From JBBTRP01 sp038065125 (GTDB lineage Bacteria; Patescibacteriota; Patescibacteriia; JACQRZ01), in assembly GCA_038065125.1 (NCBI GenBank), contig JBBTRP010000034.1:1-11956 (forward strand): a DNA stretch of 11,956 nucleotides, in the 5' to 3' direction. Below the pieces are notes generated by a model that was not told the DNA's origin, searched no databases, and was given only the letters and a program-made list of their open reading frames with translations. The position numbers were made by a program, and so were the translations under genes. Positions 6,737 to 11,951 of the stretch are shown one piece after another; the first letter of the stretch is position 1; each line of letters begins with the position of its first letter.

Positions 6737-7081
6737 ATGGAGCAGGTTCAATTTGAAAAACTCAGCAATCAGATTTCACTCCTTCAGTCCTCCCAGGAGC
6801 ATCTGGCAGGCAAAATCGGATTTTTGACCGACCAACACAAGAAACTTGCAGAGCAAGTTGATGGTATGCAGCGTATTCAGGCCCAGCTGTTCGGGAAAAT
6901 TTCTTCCCTCGACGAATCGGCAGTTAAAATCGATTTTTTTGATGAACGGCATGATCAGGTCATCTCACACATTGATGACTTCATCAACTTGCATACTCGG
7001 CTCGATCAGGAGCTCCTTGCCCTTCGAAGTAAGTACGACCGACTGGAGGAACGGATTGAGGTGATGGAACAGGCAGGGTAG
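6737..7081 (+). CDS. Small coiled-coil hypothetical protein
   Basis: ATG at 6737 gives 114 residues with no signal peptide, membrane segment or cysteine. Almost the whole chain is predicted helix with heptad-like hydrophobic spacing: about 5-60 (FEKLSNQISLL, AEQVDGMQRIQAQLF), then 75-112 (VISHIDDFINLHTRL, YDRLEERIEVME). That makes a helical hairpin or oligomeric coiled coil likely. The pattern resembles short coiled-coil proteins that recur in CPR genomes without known role. The reading frame is open well upstream, but codons there overlap the HNH-like gene and the promoter; the -10 box lies only 11 bases before this ATG, so the start is well constrained if that promoter is right. No Shine-Dalgarno is present. 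Its base composition is lower in GC than the cassette that follows. Confidence 0.75.
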   Translation: MEQVQFEKLSNQISLLQSSQEHLAGKIGFLTDQHKKLAEQVDGMQRIQAQLFGKISSLDESAVKIDFFDERHDQVISHIDDFINLHTRLDQELLALRSKYDRLEERIEVMEQAG

Positions 7082-7114
7082 GTAAGAGTTTACTCCTCGA
7101 ATAAAAAAGAAAGT

Positions 7115-7141
7115 GCCCCGGTCGCGTGATGCGATCGGGGC
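7115..7141. terminator. Bidirectional intrinsic terminator between convergent genes
   Basis: GCCCCGGTCGC (7115-7125) pairs with GCGATCGGGGC (7131-7141) over 11 base pairs, one a G-U, around a GTGAT loop. The plus-strand tail GTTGTGTTTG is T-rich, and the minus-strand tail is CACTTTCTTTTTT. It sits between the coiled-coil gene and the oppositely oriented lipoprotein gene and can serve both. Confidence 0.9.
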
Positions 7142-7154
7142 GTTGTGTTTGTTG

Positions 7155-8072
7155 CTACCGGACGGTGCCGACGATGGTGTCGGCCCAGGCCGGGTTGAGG
7201 CCGTTTTCGGCGAGTAAGTCCTTGTAGGACGCGAGCGCCGGCGGGTCTCTCTCGACGAGGTAATTTCGGCGCAGGCGGAGGCCGCCCGTGCCGTCGTCCT
7301 CGTTCGCGAGTTCCGAGGTGAGGAACGACGAGCCGAGCAAGATGTGCCAGACCTGGCCGTTGTTGGCCAAGTTATAGCTGATGCTCAGCCGGTCGCCAGC
7401 CTGGGTGTTCGCCTTCAACCACGAGGTCATGTTGCCGGCAAAGGTGCCGGCGTAGGCGACCCCGCGGTTCCAGATATTGATCCGGACCGCGCTGACGTTT
7501 CCTGGCACGAGATCCTGCAGGGTTTGCGACCCTACGAGGATTGCCCGCATCGGAGCCGCCATGGTCGCCGTGTAGTTCGTGCCCGTCGCGTCGAGGGCGA
7601 ACGTCGACAATCCGTAGATCTGGCAGAACAGGACGCCCTGGCCGACAGTGATGAGGGGCGCGCAGCCACTGGTTGTGCCACTGGTGGTGGTCGTACCGGT
7701 TTGCTGCTGTTGCTGCTGCTGGCCGAAGCCGATCAGCGACACCCCGGACTGCTGCTGTTGCTGTCCGGGCACGATGACCGTGATCGGGTAGGTCTGTTGA
7801 CCCGAAGCGGGTGCTGGCGTTGTCGCCAGAGCAGAGGCGGATGCCGGCACGGCAATCAGCTTGCCCGAGATGGGATCCCACTGCAGAACCTGCGGGGGGA
7901 GCTGGGGCTCGAGCTGGCCGTCGGGCCGGACCTTGACCGGGTAGGTCATGCCGGTGGCGGGGGAGGCCGATGGACTGGGGCTGGCGGCGGGTTGCAACTC
8001 TTTCAAGTTGGTGTTGCAACCCAGCAACACCAGCAGGCCGGCCATGAGGCCGAACGTCTTGATTCGCCTCAC
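7155..8072 (-). CDS. Predicted lipoprotein with polyglutamine tracts, function unknown
   Basis: I place the start at a GTG (8072) because AAGGAG lies eight bases upstream (8081-8086) and the product then begins with a textbook lipoprotein signal: MRRIKTFGLMAGLLVLLGC, lipobox LLGC with acylated Cys19. An in-frame ATG at 8126 overlapping the upstream gene's stop would add 18 residues before the signal and is less likely. The 305-residue protein has a low-complexity region to about 136: Ser/Pro/Ala spacers, a five-glutamine run (104-108) and a seven-glutamine run (118-124), and a Thr/Ser/Gly stretch. A compact domain (137-305) follows, holding both remaining cysteines (C137, C150, a possible disulfide) and alternating beta-like segments. 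It is downstream of, and probably co-transcribed with, the secreted-protein gene 50 bases away. Codons end mostly in G or C, unlike the left contig. I recognise no family; a surface-anchored binding or structural protein is the inference. Confidence 0.75.
   Translation of the reverse strand: MRRIKTFGLMAGLLVLLGCNTNLKELQPAASPSPSASPATGMTYPVKVRPDGQLEPQLPPQVLQWDPISGKLIAVPASASALATTPAPASGQQTYPITVIVPGQQQQQSGVSLIGFGQQQQQQQTGTTTTSGTTSGCAPLITVGQGVLFCQIYGLSTFALDATGTNYTATMAAPMRAILVGSQTLQDLVPGNVSAVRINIWNRGVAYAGTFAGNMTSWLKANTQAGDRLSISYNLANNGQVWHILLGSSFLTSELANEDDGTGGLRLRRNYLVERDPPALASYKDLLAENGLNPAWADTIVGTVR
7701..7763. repeat. CTG/TTG trinucleotide tracts coding for polyglutamine
   Basis: Seven triplets at 7701-7721 and five at 7749-7763 (CTG with occasional TTG on the plus strand, CAG/CAA in the coding sense) encode the two glutamine runs of the lipoprotein. 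The 27 bases between them encode the non-repetitive SGVSLIGFG. Confidence 0.95.
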
Positions 8073-8122
8073 GGCGGGTTCTCCTTTCGTAGAGAGGATC
8101 CCGTTGAAGAATTTGTGCATAC

Positions 8123-9457
8123 TCATTCGCCGATCCTCCTGGCGAAGGGCTCGAAGCCGATGGCGATATTGGCGGTGGTCGCCGCGTCGGGGATGGGGTT
8201 GTGTCCCACACCGAGCGAGTAGATCACCGGACCGACTCGACCGCCGAGAATCTCGGCGACGACTTGGGTCACGAGACGCCCGTCAGTGGCCACGCGCCCA
8301 TGCGCGTACACGCCAGAACCGACTTCGTAGTCGTCCTCGGCGAGGTACAACCAGCGAACACCGGCTCGCCAGGATGGCAGGTCGTTGAACGCGACGTCCG
8401 CGAACGGACGCCATCCCTTCACGAAGAGGAACTCCTTGCGGATGCTCCCCTCGTAGCCGAGGTTGGCACTGAACCAGGCAGGGTAGTACGGCGGTGGATC
8501 TTTCCAGATCTCCGTCCGCAGGCTTGCTCCCAATCGGAGGGTTCCCCTGTGGGTCTGATCGTCGAGGCTCAACTGATATCCGCCTCCGACAGAGGGCTGG
8601 ATTCCCAGCATCCCCTTATCGGAGAGGTAGAGTATCGACAGCCCGTTCGCGGCCGGGACCGTTCCGGTCAAGAATTGCCCCGTCCAGAACGTCCCTTGAT
8701 GGGGGTCGATCTGGTGCAGGGGTCCGTTGACCACGACCTTGCCGCCGTAGCTGGTGAGCGTGCCGCCGGTCTGGGTCGCATAGAGCTCCTGGTCGACCCG
8801 ACCCTCGACCTTGAGGGTTGACGGGTCCGAGAGAACCGGGAGCTGGGGCAGGGACGGAGTTGCGGTCGGAGTCGGCTGGGGCGTCGGCTCGGCGGTCGGC
8901 TTGACCGTCGGTGCTGGCGCGGGGGCCTGAGTCGGAGCCGTTGTCGGTGTCGGGGTGGGGATCACACGAGCGACCTTGTAGGTCTTGGTGTACGTTCGAC
9001 CGACGTCCTTGTCGTCCGAGTACAACGTGACCGACAGGACGACATCGTCGTCGCCCTCGACCAGGAAGGTAACCCGCGGAGAGAACTTGAAGAATCGGAG
9101 ACTCTTCACGCTCCCCTTGAGTGCTGCCTTCTTGACCTCGAACGCGACGTGACCCGTCGAAGACGAGACCACGCCGTAGCGGTCGTCGTCACCAGTCACA
9201 TTCCCAGGCCGAAGCCCAAGGCTAGCGATCACAACCTTGTACGCCTTGTGCGTGGCGAAGGTCACCTCGTGCGTCTCGCCCCGATGCCACGGGACGATTA
9301 AGCGATCAGCGAACTCCACCCAGGGGTCGCGAAACTCCTGGGTAGGGGCGGTTTTCTTTCCCGGGTCGGCGAAAGCCGGACCGGGGAGGATGGCCGCGCA
9401 GAACGCAGCCAAGACGGCGACCACAAAACGTGGCGCCGTTCGGTTGTCAATGTGCAT
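8123..9457 (-). CDS. Secreted two-domain protein with Pro/Thr linker, function unknown
   Basis: The ATG at 9457 is supported by AAAGGAGG (9467-9474) nine bases upstream. The 444-residue product begins with a type I signal peptide: a basic start, hydrophobic core FVVAVLAAFCAAIL, and a predicted cut after AFA (residue 30). Mature residues 31-165 are beta-rich with charged turns. A linker at about 166-203 is almost only Pro, Thr and Ala. Residues 204-444 form a second beta-rich domain with many aromatic residues (WFSANLGYEG, WRAGVRWLYLAEDDYEVGSG, VIYSLGVGHN) whose alternating pattern recalls beta-barrel or beta-sandwich strands. No LPXTG motif or C-terminal membrane helix is seen, so it is secreted, or held by its partners. 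It heads a likely two-gene operon with the polyglutamine lipoprotein. If the host is a monoderm CPR, a true outer-membrane barrel would be surprising, so a soluble beta-sandwich is the safer reading. No family recognised. Confidence 0.75.
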   Translation of the reverse strand: MHIDNRTAPRFVVAVLAAFCAAILPGPAFADPGKKTAPTQEFRDPWVEFADRLIVPWHRGETHEVTFATHKAYKVVIASLGLRPGNVTGDDDRYGVVSSSTGHVAFEVKKAALKGSVKSLRFFKFSPRVTFLVEGDDDVVLSVTLYSDDKDVGRTYTKTYKVARVIPTPTPTTAPTQAPAPAPTVKPTAEPTPQPTPTATPSLPQLPVLSDPSTLKVEGRVDQELYATQTGGTLTSYGGKVVVNGPLHQIDPHQGTFWTGQFLTGTVPAANGLSILYLSDKGMLGIQPSVGGGYQLSLDDQTHRGTLRLGASLRTEIWKDPPPYYPAWFSANLGYEGSIRKEFLFVKGWRPFADVAFNDLPSWRAGVRWLYLAEDDYEVGSGVYAHGRVATDGRLVTQVVAEILGGRVGPVIYSLGVGHNPIPDAATTANIAIGFEPFARRIGE

Positions 9458-9513
9458 CGTCAGGCGCCTCCTTTGTCGCCGTTCTCGTGAACAACCATAT
9501 TGACGATTGCCCT

Positions 9514-9541
9514 ACCTTAGCAAAAAAACTATTTTTGTCAA
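9514..9541 (-). promoter_or_regulatory. Promoter for the minus-strand cassette operon
   Basis: Reading the minus strand, TTGACA (9541-9536) is followed after 16 bases by TAAGGT (9519-9514), preceded by TGC, an extended -10. The -10 hexamer itself is poor (three of six), but the TTGACAAAAA...TGCTA layout mirrors the promoter of the divergent lipoprotein gene. The leader would be about 50 bases and contains the AAAGGAGG. Confidence 0.5.
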
Positions 9542-9674
9542 CCGTATAGGGTCAGATCTGGAAAGATCATTTTTTCATTATTTTATAAGGATATTTCTTT
9601 GTATGCGCATGGTGCTGAGCATGAGCACAAAATAATCTTTTCAAAATACACCCAAAAGAGTCAGTTTTCCTTTT

Positions 9675-9697
9675 GTTGAACACAAATTTGACTCAAC
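9675..9697. promoter_or_regulatory. Nested dyad, possible operator upstream of the lipoprotein promoter
   Basis: GTTGA (9675-9679) and TCAAC (9693-9697) are inverted arms enclosing the palindrome CAAATTTG (9683-9690). The two dyads share nearly the same centre (9686). The element ends three bases before the -35 at 9701, a usual place for an activator or a repressor. No regulator gene is adjacent. Confidence 0.4.
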
Positions 9698-9700
9698 ACC

Positions 9701-9729
9701 TTGACAAAAAGGCAAAAGTATGCTATACA
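9701..9729 (+). promoter_or_regulatory. Strong extended -10 promoter for the lipoprotein gene
   Basis: TTGACA (9701-9706), a 17-base spacer, and TATACA (9724-9729) preceded by TGC (9721-9723). Transcription should start near 9736, giving a leader of about 79 bases. This is the best-scoring promoter by eye in the window. Confidence 0.75.
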
Positions 9730-9814
9730 TCCGCCCAAGCATTTGTGTGTCTTTTGCATCCAGCAAAGCCACTCGAAATGTGAGTTTTCAGCTAGCGCAA
9801 GAGGGAGTACTACC

Positions 9815-10921
9815 ATGCGCACGTTCACCACGTTGGGCCTTCTGGCCCTGGGAATCCTCGCGGGTTGCTATACCCCGGGGGTCAACGAAGACAAACTCGC
9901 GGAGAAGATCGGCTCGGCCGTCGGCTCCAAGCTCGCCTCGGCGAGCGTGGAAACCAACGCGAAGCTCGACGGACTCGGAACGCTCATAGCGTCGTCGTCC
10001 GCGGCCAATAAGCCGTTGACGGCCGCGGAGCTCACGACCGCCTTGAGCGCGGCCCTCAAGCCCACGACTCCGGCCACGACCGACTCGACCGCGACTCCGG
10101 CCCCTGGCACGACGACGACCCACAAGGTCGAGATCTCCGGAATGAACGTCCGGAAAATCGATGGGGCGACGGTCCAATTGTCCTTCGAGTTCTCGGATTT
10201 CAGTCCCAAGACGTTCGACTCTCTGGTCCTGGGTGTGGACTTCGGCAACGGGGTGGTGGCGACCAAGTCGGTCACCAGCTACAACGGTCTGCCGGAGTAC
10301 TTCCCGAACCAGGCCCTGGGCGCGGGCACGTTCAAGATCAAGAGCGCGATGAGCATCTTGAAGGGCACGGCCGAACCGATCGTGAAGCCCGGCAAGCTCA
10401 CCGAAATCACCCTGGAAGGCACCGGCAGCGTGGCTGTTCCCTCGCCCACGCCGACCCCAACGGCCGGCACTGGCACGACGCCGACCAAGCTGGTCGAAGG
10501 TCAAGCCCTCACGAAGCTCGCCGCCGCCGCCGCCGATCGGAAGAGTTGGGCGCTCACGAGCCTCCTCGCCGGCGTCTGGAAGTCGCCCAACGCGACCCCC
10601 TTGACCGACGCGCAGAAGGCGGCCATCCAGGACGGTGTCCTGGCCGGAACGAAGAAGCTCGGCATCGTCGGTTCCCAGACGCTCGAGGGCGCACCCCTCA
10701 CCGCCGACCTGGTGACGTACAACGCCGCCAGCGCCTCGGCGATCATCGCGGTCACGCCCGGCACCGGCAACGGCCGGATCGTCGCCTTGACGGGAAGCGT
10801 CATCGACGCGGTCCTCGATGAGGCGGTGATCCAGGGGAACAGCGGCAACTACTTCTTCCTGAGTCCCGTCGGCCAGTGGCGTCTCCAGTGGAACGCCGCC
10901 GTGGCGCTCCAGAACCAGTAA
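9815..10921 (+). CDS. Predicted lipoprotein with Thr/Pro linkers, function unknown
   Basis: The ATG at 9815 follows GAGGGAG (9801-9807) by seven bases and gives a clean lipoprotein signal, MRTFTTLGLLALGILAGC, with lipobox LAGC and Cys18 as the acylation site. An upstream extension of the frame to 9701 would run through the promoter and is rejected. The 368-residue protein has a helical segment after the anchor (about 24-82, Ala/Ser/Leu-rich), a Thr/Pro spacer (83-102), a beta-rich domain (104-207) with a VDFGNGVVATKSV segment, a second Pro/Thr linker (208-224, PTPTPT) and a C-terminal domain (225-368) ending in WRLQWNAAVAL. It is divergent from the two-gene exported-protein operon and shares its high-GC codon use, Pro/Thr linkers and exported fate, so I infer one surface system. 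No family recognised; there is no catalytic signature visible. Confidence 0.78.
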   Translation: MRTFTTLGLLALGILAGCYTPGVNEDKLAEKIGSAVGSKLASASVETNAKLDGLGTLIASSSAANKPLTAAELTTALSAALKPTTPATTDSTATPAPGTTTTHKVEISGMNVRKIDGATVQLSFEFSDFSPKTFDSLVLGVDFGNGVVATKSVTSYNGLPEYFPNQALGAGTFKIKSAMSILKGTAEPIVKPGKLTEITLEGTGSVAVPSPTPTPTAGTGTTPTKLVEGQALTKLAAAAADRKSWALTSLLAGVWKSPNATPLTDAQKAAIQDGVLAGTKKLGIVGSQTLEGAPLTADLVTYNAASASAIIAVTPGTGNGRIVALTGSVIDAVLDEAVIQGNSGNYFFLSPVGQWRLQWNAAVALQNQ

Positions 10922-10952
10922 CCGCCGACCCCTCGGCAAAAACAACAACCCC

Positions 10953-10980
10953 GCCCCGACCGCACACCAGCGATCGGGGC
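10953..10980. terminator. Bidirectional terminator closing the exported-protein cassette
   Basis: GCCCCGACCGC (10953-10963) pairs with GCGATCGGGGC (10970-10980) around the loop ACACCA, with one C-A mismatch. The plus-strand tail is ACTTTCTTTG; the minus-strand tail TTGTTGTTTTTG is also T-rich. It separates the lipoprotein gene from the oppositely oriented toxin gene. Its 3' arm is identical to that of the terminator at 7131-7141. Confidence 0.9.
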
Positions 10981-11021
10981 ACTTTCTTTGTGGAATAGAT
11001 GATGGATGACAGGAGAGATTC

Positions 11022-11279
11022 TTACCGGTAGGCGTCTTTGCGGTGATCGATATCAAAAAAAATCGCCCGATCAGGGCGTTGAAGATAAAAAAATCCGCGG
11101 TATCTCCGCGTGATACGATAGCTGAACACCCCACGCTCCCCGCGAAGTTTCTTGAGATGCAGTCTCGGATCGAGCCAGTTGATGTAAAATCGTTCTTCTT
11201 GCAGTGCGTTCAGCTCCTGAATTTCCAGGGGAAGTTTTTCCAGCGCACGTACAAAATCATCGGTATGGAGTATCTCCAT
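11022..11279 (-). CDS. RelE/ParE-superfamily toxin, probable mRNA interferase
   Basis: The ATG at 11279 gives 85 residues of the RelE-like fold: helix with FVRALEKLPLEIQ (9-21), then DPRLHLKKLRGERGVFSYRITRRYRGFF (37-64) and FFDIDHRKDAYR (74-85). The pattern 'L-H-x-K-K-L-R-G ... S-Y-R-I-T-x-R-Y-R' and the closing 'H-R-K-D-x-Y-R' are typical of ribosome-dependent mRNA endonucleases. R59, R61, R80, Y84 and R85 are candidate catalytic or RNA-contacting residues. An upstream in-frame TTG would add seven residues but is less family-like. The start overlaps the end of the antitoxin gene by 23 bases, so translation is probably coupled. It reads toward the cassette terminator. ParE-like gyrase inhibition is the alternative, though the conserved C-terminal His-Arg-Lys-Asp-x-Tyr-Arg favours RNA cleavage. 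Confidence 0.85.
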   Translation of the reverse strand: MEILHTDDFVRALEKLPLEIQELNALQEERFYINWLDPRLHLKKLRGERGVFSYRITRRYRGFFYLQRPDRAIFFDIDHRKDAYR

Positions 11280-11490
11280 ACATCGGAGGGTGCTCTTCAA
11301 AAGCTTTTTTCAGGGATTTTTTTACCCGTGCGCCATGAGCGTAGTCTGAGAGATTTTCAGACGGAAATAACATCGGTACAATATCATACCCCCTTTTGAA
11401 TTCATGTTCGATTGCTTTGAGTCGCTCATATTCCCGTACGGGAACAGATACGGTTTTTTGCCGCTCAGCGATGGGTTTTGAACGAGGCAT
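11257..11490 (-). CDS. Antitoxin partner of the RelE-like toxin
   Basis: The 77-residue protein starts at ATG 11490 and precedes the toxin gene, overlapping it by 23 bases, the usual antitoxin-first order. Residues 13-30 (TVSVPVREYERLKAIEHE) form a strand-then-helix start like those of small antitoxin DNA-binding domains. The remainder (FKRGYDIVPMLFPSENLSDYAHGARVKKSLKKAFEEHPP) has mixed charge and would wrap the toxin. I cannot assign it firmly to Phd/YefM, RelB or AbrB families. The call depends on its size, position and the operator-like palindrome over its promoter. No strong Shine-Dalgarno precedes it, and the predicted leader is only about 20 bases. Confidence 0.7.
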   Translation of the reverse strand: MPRSKPIAERQKTVSVPVREYERLKAIEHEFKRGYDIVPMLFPSENLSDYAHGARVKKSLKKAFEEHPPMYGDTPYR

Positions 11491-11512
11491 AGGTCACGCT
11501 TCTTATGAATAA

Positions 11513-11528
11513 TTCTAGTATACCAGAA
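11513..11528. promoter_or_regulatory. Palindromic operator over the toxin-antitoxin -10 box
   Basis: TTCTAGTATACCAGAA (11513-11528) is an inverted repeat in which 14 of 16 positions match; only the fifth pair breaks symmetry. It covers the -10 hexamer of the toxin-antitoxin promoter. Binding by the antitoxin, or the complex, would block transcription, the usual autoregulation of such operons. Confidence 0.6.
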
Positions 11529-11546
11529 AGCAACCGGGAGGAGCAA
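11517..11546 (-). promoter_or_regulatory. Promoter of the toxin-antitoxin operon
   Basis: On the minus strand TTGCTC (11546-11541) is followed after 18 bases by TATACT (11522-11517), preceded by TGG, an extended -10. The start of transcription would be near 11510, about 20 bases before the antitoxin ATG. Confidence 0.65.
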
Positions 11547-11554
11547 GGGATATC

Positions 11555-11583
11555 TTGACTTTTACAGTGTACATTGCTAGGGT
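11555..11583 (+). promoter_or_regulatory. Orphan plus-strand promoter facing the repeat cluster
   Basis: TTGACT (11555-11560), 17 bases, then TAGGGT (11578-11583) preceded by TGC (11575-11577). It is divergent from the toxin-antitoxin promoter, with the two -35 boxes nine bases apart. No convincing open reading frame follows before the window end, so its transcript would be a non-coding RNA or the leader of a gene beyond 11956. Confidence 0.45.
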
Positions 11584-11647
11584 CTGAACACATTTTTGAT
11601 TCAGCCTTTATCGGCACCGCGCCGAGGAGGGGAGTATCCAGTCTGCA

Positions 11648-11735
11648 TGTCATTCCGACCGAGGCGTGAGCCGAGTGGAGGAATCTGCATGGACATTGAT
11701 CATACGGAGATCCCTCGACTACGCTCGGGATGACA
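11648..11735. repeat. Dispersed palindromic repeat element (TGTCATTCC...GGGATGACA)
   Basis: The left arm (11648-11686, TGTCATTCCGACCG to GAGGAATCT) and the right arm (11708-11735, AGATCCCTCGAC to GGGATGACA) are imperfect inverted copies. They can fold into a long hairpin around a 21-base centre with GGACATTGATCATACGG in it. Elements with these ends are known as high-copy intergenic palindromes in CPR and some other bacteria. Mobility mechanism and function are unknown. Confidence 0.85.
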
Positions 11736-11823
11736 ATACCTCGACTTCGCTCGGGATGACAATACCTCGACGGAGTTTACCCTGAGCGAACGAAGTGAGT
11801 CGAATGGGCTCGGGATGACAATC
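11714..11823. repeat. Tandem copies of the right arm of the palindromic element
   Basis: Unit one (11714-11739) and unit two (11740-11765) are 26-base copies that differ at one position (CTCGACTACG against CTCGACTTCG), each ending CTCGGGATGACAATAC. A third copy begins CTCGAC at 11766 and ends CTCGGGATGACAAT at about 11822, with extra sequence inserted between its halves. Confidence 0.9.
11775..11808. repeat. Second repeat type nested in the third tandem unit
   Basis: GTTTACCCTGAGCG (from 11775) to GAGTCGAATGGG (to about 11808) resembles another family of dispersed repeats of the form CCCTGAGCGAAGTCGAATGGG, with an internal CGAACGAAGTGAGTCG expansion. It splits the third copy of the first repeat, as a nested insertion or template-switch product would. 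Confidence 0.6.
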
Positions 11824-11934
11824 CTGGGATTCCATAATATCAAGCTTACTATTGATCTTTGCCGGTTGCGTTAACAAGTAAAACTGTATGATTCTGAGTC
11901 AGATTCGAAGCCCTGGAGCCTTAAAAAACCGCAG

Positions 11935-11951
11935 TCGTATTATAAATACGA
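11935..11951. repeat. Short AT-rich hairpin at the window end
   Basis: TCGTATT (11935-11941) and AATACGA (11945-11951) are perfect inverted arms with a three-base loop. A terminator role cannot be judged, as the following sequence is cut off after GAGG. Confidence 0.5.

Larger units (their letters stand above)
9458..9814. other. AT-rich divergent control region
   Basis: These 357 bases separate the divergent secreted-protein and lipoprotein genes and hold no convincing gene. Their AT richness contrasts sharply with the GC-rich genes on either side. Besides the two promoters there are short palindromes: CAGATCTG (9553-9560), ATGCGCAT (9603-9610), and a GTGCT/AGCAC pair (9612-9616 and 9624-9628) that overlaps a direct repeat TGAGCA-TGAGCA. 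A nested dyad lies just upstream of the plus-strand -35. Confidence 0.7.

Noticed and set aside
7344..8222. Plus-strand frame of 292 residues opposite the polyglutamine lipoprotein gene
   Set aside because: It reads polyleucine from the CTG tracts and spans two genes on the other strand; the opposite frame has a perfect lipoprotein signal and Shine-Dalgarno.
7115..10980. Flanking hairpins as terminal inverted repeats of a transposon
   Set aside because: Each is a self-contained bidirectional terminator between convergent genes, no transposase is present, and no target-site duplication is visible.
9788..11134. Long minus-strand open frame opposite the lipoprotein gene (448 residues)
   Set aside because: It is very Arg/Gly-rich with no domain or Shine-Dalgarno, arises from GC-rich third positions of the real gene, and crosses that gene's terminator and promoter-proximal region.
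11647..11735. Short frame starting ATG within the palindromic repeat (about 28 residues)
   Set aside because: It is repeat sequence read in frame; such frames are by-products of the element.
11880..11925. TTCGAA context resembling a tRNA T-loop
   Set aside because: Only about three T-stem pairs can be drawn and no acceptor, D or anticodon arms fit on either strand.
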